DNA from: an uncultured Chitinophaga sp.
GTDB taxonomy: Bacteria > Bacteroidota > Bacteroidia > Chitinophagales > Chitinophagaceae
Assembly: GCF_902168175.1 (NCBI RefSeq)
Contig: NZ_CABHOU010000077.1
Span: 1 to 63,850 of the forward strand
Direction of reading: 5' to 3'
DNA length: 63,850 bases
Positions 16,985 through 25,273 of the stretch are shown in pieces. Position numbers and translations under genes: made by a program. Each line of letters opens with the position of its first letter. Position 1 is the stretch's first letter. Under the pieces are notes generated by a model. That model ran no database searches. It had not been told where the DNA came from and was given only the letters and a program-made list of their open reading frames with translations.

Positions 16985-19900
16985 TTAAAGCAGCCTGTAA
17001 GTAAAGCCCATCATGATTTCTGCACCACGTTTGTAACTGCGGTTCACATACTTTCTACCATACCATAATCCACCGGTGCCTGGATTGGCATACACGGTTT
17101 CGACAGCAGGGTTCAGGATGTTTTTGGCATATCCCTTAAACAACAGTTTTTTACCAAGTTGCTGGGAGAATACGATATCAAACATAGGCACCGGCCGGGT
17201 GTAGAGGTCTGGCTCACCGGTGAGGTTGATCTGCACCAGGCGCTCGCCCACCATGTTAAATGTGGCGGTGAGGTCTGTACCGGAGCGACTGTTTTTATAG
17301 TTCAGCCATCCGTTCACCGAATACGGCGCCTGTTCGAACAACGGACTGTTATCCGGCGTGTGCCTGTCGAGTGATTTGTTGGCGTTGTAACGTGCTGTTG
17401 TTTTTTTGATATTGCTCTGTGCCAGCAGCAGGTTAGTACCGATGAAGAAGTTTTGCATTACCGGCGAGATCTTCCCGAGGTCTTTCACCAGCTCCAGCTC
17501 CATACCCCATACCGTACCCGTGTTAGGATCGTTCTGGAACTGGATGGTAGGATACTCAGGGTATTTCGCGGCCAGTCCGTCTGTTTTGAGACTGAATACT
17601 TTCACCAGCTGGTTATTGATCCTTTTACCAAACAGCGATGCAGAAATCACCTCTCCCGCCGCGGGGAACCATTCCCAACGGAAATCTAGGTTTTCTGTAT
17701 GCTGGTTAACCAGGTTAGGGTTACCTACCACGAGGCCCATCTGAAAGGCGTCAAATTCAAATACGTTCGTCAGTTCCCGTAGCTCCGGCCTCGCCAGGGT
17801 GGTATTAAACGCCATACGGAAGTTCATATCGTCCTTATAGGTGTAGGTAGCATTTATAGCGTAGTAGGGTTTAAAACCTGTCTTATACACAGTGTTGGGG
17901 TTGATGAGTACCACCGGTATCGTTTGTCCGTCGGCATCTTTGGTCGTTAGCGCGGGATCGAGGTAAACGTTGGATGTATCTACTGAAGACTGAATATTGG
18001 TTTTCTCAAACCGTACACCTCCGGCTATACGCAGGTTCTTCAACAGGTGCAGGTCCAGCATCGTGTACCATGCATTGGTTTCGAAGAAGCCGTTATAGTT
18101 GTTGGGAGATTTCTGGCTGTTATAAAGAAAACCACCCACCTTATCGGCGCCTTCGCCCGTACTACCCGATCCGGGATGAACGCCAATCACTTCGGGTCCT
18201 ACCAGCCGGTCGAGATTACCTGCTACATCGTAGAGCGAAATAGCGCCATTAGGAGCGAAATTGGATCCCGGTAAGAAGAACATGTTCTCCCGGAAGGTAC
18301 GGTCACGGTTCAGGTAGTTATAGCCCACTTTCAGTTCCTGTTTCTGCCCAATGAAGGAGAAAGGGAACACCAGGTCGGCTTTATAGTTATAGTTTGTTTC
18401 GTCGAGATTTCTCCAGCGGCGTCCATTAGGCTCAGCCTGTATGATACCATAGGTACCATATCCATTTACATAACCGGAATTAAGCGCGTACAGGTGATTG
18501 GTAGATACATATTCACCCTGCCCATTGGCGGCGCTTACAGACGGCCTCCAGTAGTAACCGCCATTCCTTGGCTTATAATCCGTAAGCGTCACAAACCTGA
18601 AATCCGGATCGTTTTGTCCCGATGCAGATGATGCCAGGTTATAACTTAAACGCGGAGAATAAGCGCCTTCCAGTAACTTGTGTTCGCCCTGGAGATTGAA
18701 GGTATTCAGGTGGCGTTGGGTTTGTTTCAGGGAGTAAATCGTGCTGCTCACCTCACCAGGCAAACCGGTGTACTGGTACTCACCATACATATTGATCGCC
18801 TGCGCTTCGCTGCCCCAGCTACCGAGGTATTGCGCACTGATCTCGTGGCGTGGATTAAACCGGAACGTAAGGCCTGCCAATGCACCGTAATTCAGCGTTT
18901 CGGTACCGGTATTCTCTTTATAGGTTTGATATTTACCCATATAGAGGTTATTCGGCGTGATATAATTCGGGATGTTACGCGGACTATACACATCCGGGTT
19001 ACCGGTGATCACTCCCTGGTAAATACTGTACTGCGTCAGATCGCCGCCGTAAACATCGGTACTGCGACGGTAATAGTTAGCACCGGCAATTATACCGATT
19101 GTTTTATCCTTAAATACTTTAAAACTGTTACCGTAGGTAGCGGAATACAACTGGTTAAGCGGCGCTGCCTGGTAACGCGTAGTCATCACCGGGTCAAAAC
19201 TGTTCATCACTTTATTGATACGCGCAGCTTCCTTTTGCATTGCCGGATCGCCATTACTCTGCGCGATCATTTGTTGTATCTGAGATGCGCCCCCCGGGTA
19301 TTGTTTAGCAAGATTCAGGAACGCTGACGTAAGGTTTTTATCTTTTACGTTGTTGCCGAAAAATCCGAGTTCACTGTTATAGAAGCTATTCATCTTTCCA
19401 CCCAGGCCTATATTCGAATTAAAGCCAGTTTGGGCAATAATTTCAAGTGTGGCCTTCTCGGGCACAGACTTCGTTTTCAGCTCCACGATACCGGCGGCGG
19501 CATCTGCTGGTTTGTCGGGCGTTACCGTTTTATAGATCGTGATATTGTCCAGCAGCGATGCAGGCACCAGGTCCAATGGAATGGTGCTCCTGTCGGGATC
19601 CGAGGACGCAAGCCTTGCGCCGTTCAGCTGGCCGATTACGCTACGGTCGCCCAGCCCGCGAATGGCTACATATTTATCATCTGTTACCGTTACACCGCTC
19701 ACCCGTTGTAACGCCTGTGTAGTGGTAATAGAAGCCGTTCTTTCTATCTGCTGGGCCGAAATCGCATCCTGCACGATAGCGGCATTCTTTCTTTCCTGCA
19801 GTACGGTAATTTCCGTATTGGTTTTACGCCTTGCTTCAACGGTAACACCACCCAGCTGCCTGCTGGAAACAGACATAGAAATGATCATACCGGCTGATGC

Positions 19901-20560
19901 GCGGGTTACCTTCACTTCCTTCGCTTCATATCCCATCAGGCTTAACACGAGTGTGGCGCCCTCCTCCGGGATATCCAGCGTGAAGTAACCATTGGCATCG
20001 GTTGCCGCACCGCCCGTACCACCTTTTATGCGAACAGACACACCGGGCAGCGGGTCTTTCGTTTTGCCCTCTATCACCCGGCCGCTTAATTTAATGGGCA
20101 CAGGCTTACGGGCAATCACCACATAACCGTTCAGTAATTTGTATTCCAGCGAAGTGCCGCTAAGTATGCCCTTGATAGCATCTTTAACAACAATCCCTTT
20201 CTCATGCAGGGTTACCTTTTTAGTAGTGGAGGCCATCAGTTCTTCCGGTAATAAAAACCGTACACCACTTTTCTCCTCAATACTTAACAGGCTTTCCCGA
20301 ACACCTGCATTTTGCAACTGCAGGTCTACTTTCAGGCTCAGGTCCTGGCTCTTCACATGGTCTGCAAACAATAGGCTTATAAACGTAAGCTGTGCTACCA
20401 AAACGATAAATGAGCATCTCATCAGGAAATAAATTTTGTATAAATGCTTACGGGAAGGCTGCAAACCTGCCTCCCTTTCAGCTTTTAACACATGCTCAAA
20501 GCGAACGGGCACAGGTTGCACGATAAATCCTAAAGGATCATACTTTAATCCTTTTTTCAT
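16985..20560 (-). CDS. TonB-dependent receptor with STN signalling domain
   Basis: A 1191-residue outer-membrane transducer. Order: a 46-residue N-terminal extension, a signal-like helix (about 47-72, ending VKSQ), an STN (secretin/TonB N-terminal) domain at about 77-152, a CarboxypepD_reg-like domain (about 156-235), a plug (about 240-380; AIRGLGDRSV, LNGARLASSDP) and a beta-barrel. The STN domain normally contacts FecR across the periplasm, and sigma and fecR lie directly upstream. So it should both transport a ligand and signal its presence. There is no SusD gene beside it. The long N-terminus is unusual: ATG 20422 would give a conventional signal peptide. I keep 20560 because related Bacteroidota receptors often carry such extensions. 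Confidence 0.88.
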   Translation of the reverse strand: MKKGLKYDPLGFIVQPVPVRFEHVLKAEREAGLQPSRKHLYKIYFLMRCSFIVLVAQLTFISLLFADHVKSQDLSLKVDLQLQNAGVRESLLSIEEKSGVRFLLPEELMASTTKKVTLHEKGIVVKDAIKGILSGTSLEYKLLNGYVVIARKPVPIKLSGRVIEGKTKDPLPGVSVRIKGGTGGAATDANGYFTLDIPEEGATLVLSLMGYEAKEVKVTRASAGMIISMSVSSRQLGGVTVEARRKTNTEITVLQERKNAAIVQDAISAQQIERTASITTTQALQRVSGVTVTDDKYVAIRGLGDRSVIGQLNGARLASSDPDRSTIPLDLVPASLLDNITIYKTVTPDKPADAAAGIVELKTKSVPEKATLEIIAQTGFNSNIGLGGKMNSFYNSELGFFGNNVKDKNLTSAFLNLAKQYPGGASQIQQMIAQSNGDPAMQKEAARINKVMNSFDPVMTTRYQAAPLNQLYSATYGNSFKVFKDKTIGIIAGANYYRRSTDVYGGDLTQYSIYQGVITGNPDVYSPRNIPNYITPNNLYMGKYQTYKENTGTETLNYGALAGLTFRFNPRHEISAQYLGSWGSEAQAINMYGEYQYTGLPGEVSSTIYSLKQTQRHLNTFNLQGEHKLLEGAYSPRLSYNLASSASGQNDPDFRFVTLTDYKPRNGGYYWRPSVSAANGQGEYVSTNHLYALNSGYVNGYGTYGIIQAEPNGRRWRNLDETNYNYKADLVFPFSFIGQKQELKVGYNYLNRDRTFRENMFFLPGSNFAPNGAISLYDVAGNLDRLVGPEVIGVHPGSGSTGEGADKVGGFLYNSQKSPNNYNGFFETNAWYTMLDLHLLKNLRIAGGVRFEKTNIQSSVDTSNVYLDPALTTKDADGQTIPVVLINPNTVYKTGFKPYYAINATYTYKDDMNFRMAFNTTLARPELRELTNVFEFDAFQMGLVVGNPNLVNQHTENLDFRWEWFPAAGEVISASLFGKRINNQLVKVFSLKTDGLAAKYPEYPTIQFQNDPNTGTVWGMELELVKDLGKISPVMQNFFIGTNLLLAQSNIKKTTARYNANKSLDRHTPDNSPLFEQAPYSVNGWLNYKNSRSGTDLTATFNMVGERLVQINLTGEPDLYTRPVPMFDIVFSQQLGKKLLFKGYAKNILNPAVETVYANPGTGGLWYGRKYVNRSYKRGAEIMMGFTYRLL

Positions 20561-20578
20561 ACTTTTGAAATGTTACTG

Positions 20579-20631
20579 GTTAACCCGGCACAACCGGGAA
20601 TCTGTTAACGTCCAGGCACAACAATGCCTGG
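20579..20631 (-). promoter_or_regulatory. Tandem hairpins in the leader of the STN receptor
   Basis: Two adjacent hairpins 19 bases before the receptor start. The first (20579-20609) is flanked by GTTAAC on both sides and has stem CCCGG/CCGGG; the second (20612-20631) is a 7-bp stem CCAGGCA/TGCCTGG. Read on the minus strand both contain GTTGTGCC(T/G)GG, so they look like a repeated unit. This could be an operator, an RNA structure or part of a target promoter for the adjacent sigma factor. Confidence 0.45.
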
Positions 20632-20689
20632 TACTGTTCCCTCACCTGTTGGTCGTCGAAAACATAACGGGTAAGAGAAAAAATACATT

Positions 20690-20731
20690 TGCTCCTGCTT
20701 GCGGTCCAATGCTGGCGGGAGCATTTTTTTT
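20690..20731. terminator. Terminator-like hairpin between fecR and receptor
   Basis: A 9-bp stem with one G-U pair (20690-20698 with 20715-20723) and a 16-base loop. Eight T follow on the plus strand. On the minus strand, the direction of the genes, only TATTTTTT follows a few bases later, so it may act as a partial terminator that lowers read-through from sigma-fecR into the receptor operon. Confidence 0.45.
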
Positions 20732-20763
20732 GTGGTAGCGTTAGTTCATTCTCTGTTTTTTGG

Positions 20764-21759
20764 TTAATGAATAATGATATTACGATCGTTCACCGTGTAC
20801 TTAAAGTTGCTGCCGGCGGCCAGTAGCTGAAGATTCCTCTCCAGTCCGGCACTGCCGAACAGGGTTACCGTAATTTTCTCACTGGCTTTACGGGTGGTAC
20901 CAAAGCTGATCTTCACATCGTACCAGCGTTCCAGGTCGAGCGCCACTTCCTGTAAGGTTTTGTTATTAAATACGAGTCTTCCCCTTTTCCAACCCTCCAC
21001 ATCTGCAACTTCTACTTTGGCAAGTTCGGTATGGTTACCTGCCGGCTCCCAGGTAACCTGGCGACCGGGTGTTAGTACGGCCAGTTGTGTTAAAGTATTG
21101 CCCTGCTTATGGTCCACTCTCACTTTGCCGGTTGCCACCGCTACCGAAAGCGGCACGCCTCCGAAGGCGCTTATTTTAAAAGAAGTCCCTAATACGGTTG
21201 TTTGTATATCGCCTGTGTGTACTACAAATGGCTTTTCGCTATTTTCCGCGATCTCGAAAAAGGCCTCCCCATCCAGGAACACATCCCTGGTTGCCGATTT
21301 AAAAGCTTCGGGATATTGCAGCGAACTGCCTGCGCCCAGGTGTACTACCGATCCGTCTGTAAGCTGAATGGTGGCCCTTTGCCCGGCTGGGTTCTGCTTT
21401 GCTACCATTGCCAGTGTGGCGCTCACAGGGCGTTGTTGCAGCTGGTAAATGGTAAAACTGCCTGCCCCTATCAATACCGCTGCCCAAACGGCCGCCTGCT
21501 TCCAAACGCGCATGCGTTTTACTTTTGTTACCGGCGCCCCCATACGTGCGTGCATTTCGTTCAACCACAACGCCTTTTGCGCTGCCTCCACGTCGCTACT
21601 TTCCTCCATATCTGCATCCAGGCGCGCGGTGAGTAGTGCGTCCAGCACATCGCTGCTACCGGGCAGCTGTAACCAGGCTGCTACCTGCTGCTGCTCTTCC
21701 GGCGTGCATTGATGATCGAGATATTTAAGTAGTAGTGCTTTATTTACAGGATTTGCCAT
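20764..21759 (-). CDS. FecR-family anti-sigma factor
   Basis: A 331-residue inner-membrane regulator. The N-terminal cytoplasmic part (1-88) binds the sigma factor; a single membrane helix lies at about 90-107; the periplasmic FecR domain spans about 120-220 (LTDGSVVHLGAGSSLQYP, DGEAFFEI, TTVLGTSFKISA), and a C-terminal DUF4974/STN-like domain about 255-331 contacts the receptor. Known role: it holds or activates the cognate ECF sigma factor according to the state of the TonB-dependent receptor. It lies between sigma (88 bases upstream) and the STN receptor (203 bases downstream), the usual order in Bacteroidota. Confidence 0.92.
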   Translation of the reverse strand: MANPVNKALLLKYLDHQCTPEEQQQVAAWLQLPGSSDVLDALLTARLDADMEESSDVEAAQKALWLNEMHARMGAPVTKVKRMRVWKQAAVWAAVLIGAGSFTIYQLQQRPVSATLAMVAKQNPAGQRATIQLTDGSVVHLGAGSSLQYPEAFKSATRDVFLDGEAFFEIAENSEKPFVVHTGDIQTTVLGTSFKISAFGGVPLSVAVATGKVRVDHKQGNTLTQLAVLTPGRQVTWEPAGNHTELAKVEVADVEGWKRGRLVFNNKTLQEVALDLERWYDVKISFGTTRKASEKITVTLFGSAGLERNLQLLAAGSNFKYTVNDRNIIIH

Positions 21760-21847
21760 GTGTTATCAGTATGCAGGCAAACTGATGCCTGCTACTATAT
21801 AAAGGCCATAAAAAAGAAGGAAGGGCTAATGCAAATGAAAATAATTT

Positions 21848-22444
21848 TTACCCGAGCATACAGCATAGTAAAATAAGGGTGCTGATGTCTGCATAATCTT
21901 TAAGATGATCACGAAAATGAGAAAGGGAAGCTTTGATATGGTTCTTGACTGTAAAGGGCGAGAGGTTCATTTCTTTCGCTATTTCGGCATGCGAAAGATT
22001 GTTATGACGACTGAGAATAAATACTTTCTGACGCTGGCTGCTCAACTGATCGAGCTGCTGCTGGTAAGCATTGTTAAGTTCATTGCAGGCAACGCGGCTA
22101 CCTGCTTCATAGGCGCCGGTAGTTAACTGCTCTTCGATATGTTCTAAAGGAATGGTGCGCCCCTGCCGCCGGGTAACGATCTTTATAACGGCATTTTTCA
22201 TGGCGCGAAACAGGTAAGATGCAAACTGGATGTCGGCCGGTAACTGTTCTCTTTTTTCCCATACCCATAACATCAGGTCCATCATGGCCTCCTCGGCGCG
22301 CGCTTCGTCTGATGTGTATTTAAGGGCGTAGTGGTAAAGCTTGCCGGAATAACGGTTAAATAATACATCAAAGGCTTTGGTATTGCCCTTTCTGCATTCG
22401 TCGAGTAATAAATCATCTGGTAATTCCGGTAACGTTATTCCCAT
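21848..22444 (-). CDS. ECF-type RNA polymerase sigma factor
   Basis: A 198-residue sigma-70 family protein with region 2 (about 12-85: AFDVLFNRYSGKLYHYALKY, then EEAMMDLMLWVWEKR) and region 4 (about 125-180: SSQRQKVFILSRHNNLSHAEIA, helix-turn-helix NLSPFTVKNHIKASL). The order sigma, FecR, STN receptor marks it as a cell-surface signalling sigma factor. A hydrophobic C-terminal tail (LILLCCML) is typical of this Bacteroidota group. I chose ATG 22444; the 13 residues upstream in frame would overlap the promoter. A TATGTTTG box lies 25 bases upstream. Confidence 0.92.
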   Translation of the reverse strand: MGITLPELPDDLLLDECRKGNTKAFDVLFNRYSGKLYHYALKYTSDEARAEEAMMDLMLWVWEKREQLPADIQFASYLFRAMKNAVIKIVTRRQGRTIPLEHIEEQLTTGAYEAGSRVACNELNNAYQQQLDQLSSQRQKVFILSRHNNLSHAEIAKEMNLSPFTVKNHIKASLSHFRDHLKDYADISTLILLCCMLG

Positions 22445-22468
22445 AGCTTGGCCACCTTTTTCCGCACA

Positions 22469-22476
22469 CAAACATA
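22469..22476 (-). promoter_or_regulatory. -7 box of the sigma factor gene
   Basis: On the minus strand this reads TATGTTTG, a match to TAnnTTTG. It predicts a transcript start near 22462 and a leader of about 18 bases. No exact TTTG element is found upstream; TATT occurs at the right distance. Confidence 0.5.
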
Positions 22477-22700
22477 ACTGCAAAAATTAACCGGGAATAT
22501 TAAGGAACCATTAAGTTTACATGAACAAAAGTTACCGTGTAACTAACACCCCACCACCGCGAAGGCAATTCCACAATAGTTATAGTACTGCCTGCTCTGT
22601 TCACACCTAAAAATAAATTAAGGTTAATTATCTCTCCGCCCGCCCCCTGGCTCGCTCAAAAGCATACCGAAACTGGTACAATTGCTGTGCTAACCTGTAA

Positions 22701-22880
22701 ATGATGCAACACCTCAACTGGCCTATTATTATCGCAGTAATCGCGATGGCACTCGCTTTGATGATATTCCTGGCAATCAGGAACAAACGCGACAAGAAGG
22801 AATTATTACCACCAGACACTACAGAAGACCCTGTTGCGGAAGCGCGTAAGCTGCATGAGAACCGCGACGACTCATTGTAA
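22701..22880 (+). CDS. Small single-pass membrane protein
   Basis: A 59-residue protein starting MMQHLNWP. One membrane helix (about 8-26, IIIAVIAMALALMIFLAI) is followed by a basic patch RNKRDKK and a charged acidic tail (PPDTTEDPVAEARK). The positive-inside rule places the tail in the cytoplasm. Either of two adjacent ATG codons can be the start. TACAATTG, close to TAnnTTTG, lies about 20 bases before it. No function is known to me. It is 73 bases upstream of the PAP2 gene, with which it may be co-transcribed. Confidence 0.7.
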   Translation: MMQHLNWPIIIAVIAMALALMIFLAIRNKRDKKELLPPDTTEDPVAEARKLHENRDDSL

Positions 22881-22953
22881 CGATTTGTTCATGTTCCGGT
22901 AACGATTAGGCAACCTGCCATCAGGAACTTTAATCAACCTATAACTTTTGCAC

Positions 22954-23568
22954 ATGACATGGATGGACTGGCTTCAGAAGATCGATGAGTCGCTCTTTAT
23001 TACTATTCACTATAACGGCACCAGTGAACTGGCAGACCCGGTAATGTTACTGCTGCGCAATGCACTTACCTGGGTACCGCTTTATGCATTTGTTTTATAC
23101 TTTGTGATCAAATACAGGCCTAATAAAGCGGTGGCATTTCTTATCGGCACGCTCATCTGTTTCGCTATTGCCGACTATGGCAGCGCCAGTGTATTTAAAC
23201 CTTTGTTCCAGCGCCTGCGCCCTTGTCATAACGAAGACCTGGTTCCCTTTTTACGCAATCTTATTGGCTGCGGCGGACAATACGGTTTCCCTTCTTCGCA
23301 TGCTTCTAATCATTTTGCGATGGCCGCATTTTGGTTTTGGGTGATGCGTTACATGGGTATCAAAAGCATTTACTGGAACTGGGTATGGATATGGGCGGTG
23401 CTGATCGGTTATGCGCAGGTGTACGTTGGCAAACATTATCCGTTAGACATACTGGCCGGTGCCGCTTTCGGCATATTGACCGGCTTTATCGTATTCCGCC
23501 TGTTTACCTGGTGGGATAAATCGGGCCTCCGTTTACACAAACGGAACCAGTTCGATACTGTATCTTAG
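22954..23568 (+). CDS. PAP2-family membrane phosphatase
   Basis: A 204-residue integral membrane protein of the PAP2 (type 2 phosphatidic acid phosphatase) superfamily. The three signature motifs are present: KPLFQRLRP, FPSSHASNHF and, with Q in place of the usual SR, YAQVYVGKHYPLD; the last two supply the catalytic histidines. It likely dephosphorylates a lipid such as undecaprenyl pyrophosphate or a phosphatidyl compound. ATG 22954 is preferred over the in-frame TTG at 22948. The stop is 5 bases before the GT39 gene, so the two are translationally coupled; a lipid-linked sugar acceptor or donor would connect them (inference). Confidence 0.9.
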   Translation: MTWMDWLQKIDESLFITIHYNGTSELADPVMLLLRNALTWVPLYAFVLYFVIKYRPNKAVAFLIGTLICFAIADYGSASVFKPLFQRLRPCHNEDLVPFLRNLIGCGGQYGFPSSHASNHFAMAAFWFWVMRYMGIKSIYWNWVWIWAVLIGYAQVYVGKHYPLDILAGAAFGILTGFIVFRLFTWWDKSGLRLHKRNQFDTVS

Positions 23569-23573
23569 TACCT

Positions 23574-25172
23574 ATGGAAAGCACTTCTTTCGATAAATTT
23601 TATCCCTGGTTTATTGCAGCTATCATTGCCAGCCTTATCCCAGGTCTCTTTACACCGCTCATGGAGCCGGATGCGGCCTTGTATGCAGGTATATCCAAAC
23701 AGATCGTGTTACGGAACGACTGGATCAATTTGTACGCAAATGGTGCCAACTGGCTGGATAAACCTCACCTCCCCTTCTGGCTGGGCGCGGCAAGCTTCTC
23801 TGTTTTCGGCATCAACGCATTTGCCTGGAAACTGCCTGCATTTATTTGCTGGCTCATCGGCGCTATTTATACATTTAAGTTCGCACGCCATTTCTACGGG
23901 CAACATGCAGGCAAAGTATCGGCCCTTATTTATCTCTGCGCTTTACATGCGGTGATCAGCAGTAACGATGTACGTGCCGAACCTTATTTAACCTTGTTCC
24001 TGATAGCAGCTTCTTACCATTTGGTGAAAGCGATGCAACAGGGCATCCATATAATACCGGCGGCCCTGTTCACGGCCTTTGCATTAATGACCAAAGGCCC
24101 CTTCGTCCTTATTCCGCTTGGAGCAGGCATGTTTTTACACTGGGCCATGACCGGCAACTGGCGTCAACTCTATAATCCGCGCTGGTACCTGTGGTTATTA
24201 CTCACCGCTATTTTCACCTCCCCTGAAATCATCTGCCTTTATTTACAGTTTGATGCGAAACCCGAACAGTTAGTATTCGGGCAACAGGGCGTTTCAGGCA
24301 TTCGTTTTTTTCTGTGGGACAGCCAGTTCGGACGTTTCTTTAACACCGGCCCCATTAAGGGAAAGGGCGACCCTACCTTCTTCCTGCATACCCTGTTATG
24401 GGCCTTTTTACCCTGGAGCCTGTTGTTTTACGCCGCACTTTTCCAGCGTTTGCGCAAAATAAAGGAAGGGGTTGAATGGATTACCCTGGGCGCAGGTTTA
24501 CTCACACTCATCGTATTCTCTTTATCACGTTTCCAGTTACCTCATTACCTCAATATCCTGTTCCCTTATTTTGCCATTATGCTGGCCGCCTGGTTGCAGG
24601 GATTACAGAAAGAAGGATTGAGAACTGCTACGATCATACAGCGCGTAGTAGCCATGATCATGATCGTACTGGCGGCAGGTATTGATATATTGTTCCGCGG
24701 ACCAGGCTGGTGGGCCTACCTGGCCGTTGCCGGAGCAGCTGTAATTGTATGGTCGCTGCGGCGCGGCACCCGCAACATTGTGCTCGTAAGCGCCACGGGC
24801 AGTATTGCATTAGCCATCTTTCTGAATGTATTTTTTTATCCGCACCTGTTACAATACCAAGGTGGCACAACGGCTGCCAGATGGCTTAACCGGCAGCACA
24901 TACAGGAGCCGGTATATCCTTACCGCATCACGTCTTACAGCTTAGACTTTTATTATAAAGGAAGGGTGAAATGGGAAGGCCAGGGCCAGCTGTTATACAC
25001 GGCGCGTAAGGGCAAAACGGCCCTGGACTCAGCAGGTATCCCCTATAACATCATTAGAACAATTCCCTCCTACAAGGTTACCCGCCTCGACGGCAAGTTC
25101 GTAAACGCGTCTACCAGGAATAAAAGCCTGGATACCGCCTGGTTAATACGCACGGCGGCTATAGTCCCATAA
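23574..25172 (+). CDS. GT39/ArnT-like membrane glycosyltransferase
   Basis: A 532-residue protein with about 11-13 hydrophobic helices, belonging to the dolichyl-phosphate-mannose/ArnT (PMT_2) superfamily, which transfers sugars from polyprenyl phosphate donors in the periplasm. Supporting motifs: the first-loop acidic pair in MEPDAALYAG (ED-like site) and DKPHLPFWLG, the family KPP(L)-type motif. The C-terminal 100 residues form a soluble periplasmic domain. Coupled to the PAP2 gene upstream. The acceptor could be lipid A, another glycolipid or protein; the sequence does not decide. Confidence 0.87.
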   Translation: MESTSFDKFYPWFIAAIIASLIPGLFTPLMEPDAALYAGISKQIVLRNDWINLYANGANWLDKPHLPFWLGAASFSVFGINAFAWKLPAFICWLIGAIYTFKFARHFYGQHAGKVSALIYLCALHAVISSNDVRAEPYLTLFLIAASYHLVKAMQQGIHIIPAALFTAFALMTKGPFVLIPLGAGMFLHWAMTGNWRQLYNPRWYLWLLLTAIFTSPEIICLYLQFDAKPEQLVFGQQGVSGIRFFLWDSQFGRFFNTGPIKGKGDPTFFLHTLLWAFLPWSLLFYAALFQRLRKIKEGVEWITLGAGLLTLIVFSLSRFQLPHYLNILFPYFAIMLAAWLQGLQKEGLRTATIIQRVVAMIMIVLAAGIDILFRGPGWWAYLAVAGAAVIVWSLRRGTRNIVLVSATGSIALAIFLNVFFYPHLLQYQGGTTAARWLNRQHIQEPVYPYRITSYSLDFYYKGRVKWEGQGQLLYTARKGKTALDSAGIPYNIIRTIPSYKVTRLDGKFVNASTRNKSLDTAWLIRTAAIVP

Positions 25173-25219
25173 ACTTTTAAGAGCCGTTGAGCGGTATACT
25201 TTAACAATATCTATCCCAT

Positions 25220-25253
25220 AAAAAAAGGGCGCATCCCTTTTGGATACGCCCTT
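25220..25253 (-). terminator. Terminator of the SusCD cluster
   Basis: A 12-bp stem with one mismatch (25225-25236 with 25242-25253), loop CTTTT. A run of seven A at 25220-25226 reads as a U-tract on the minus strand. It closes the SusC-SusD-DUF5689 transcript and separates it from the convergent GT39 gene. Confidence 0.8.
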
Positions 25254-25273
25254 ACTTATTCACAGCTTAAATC

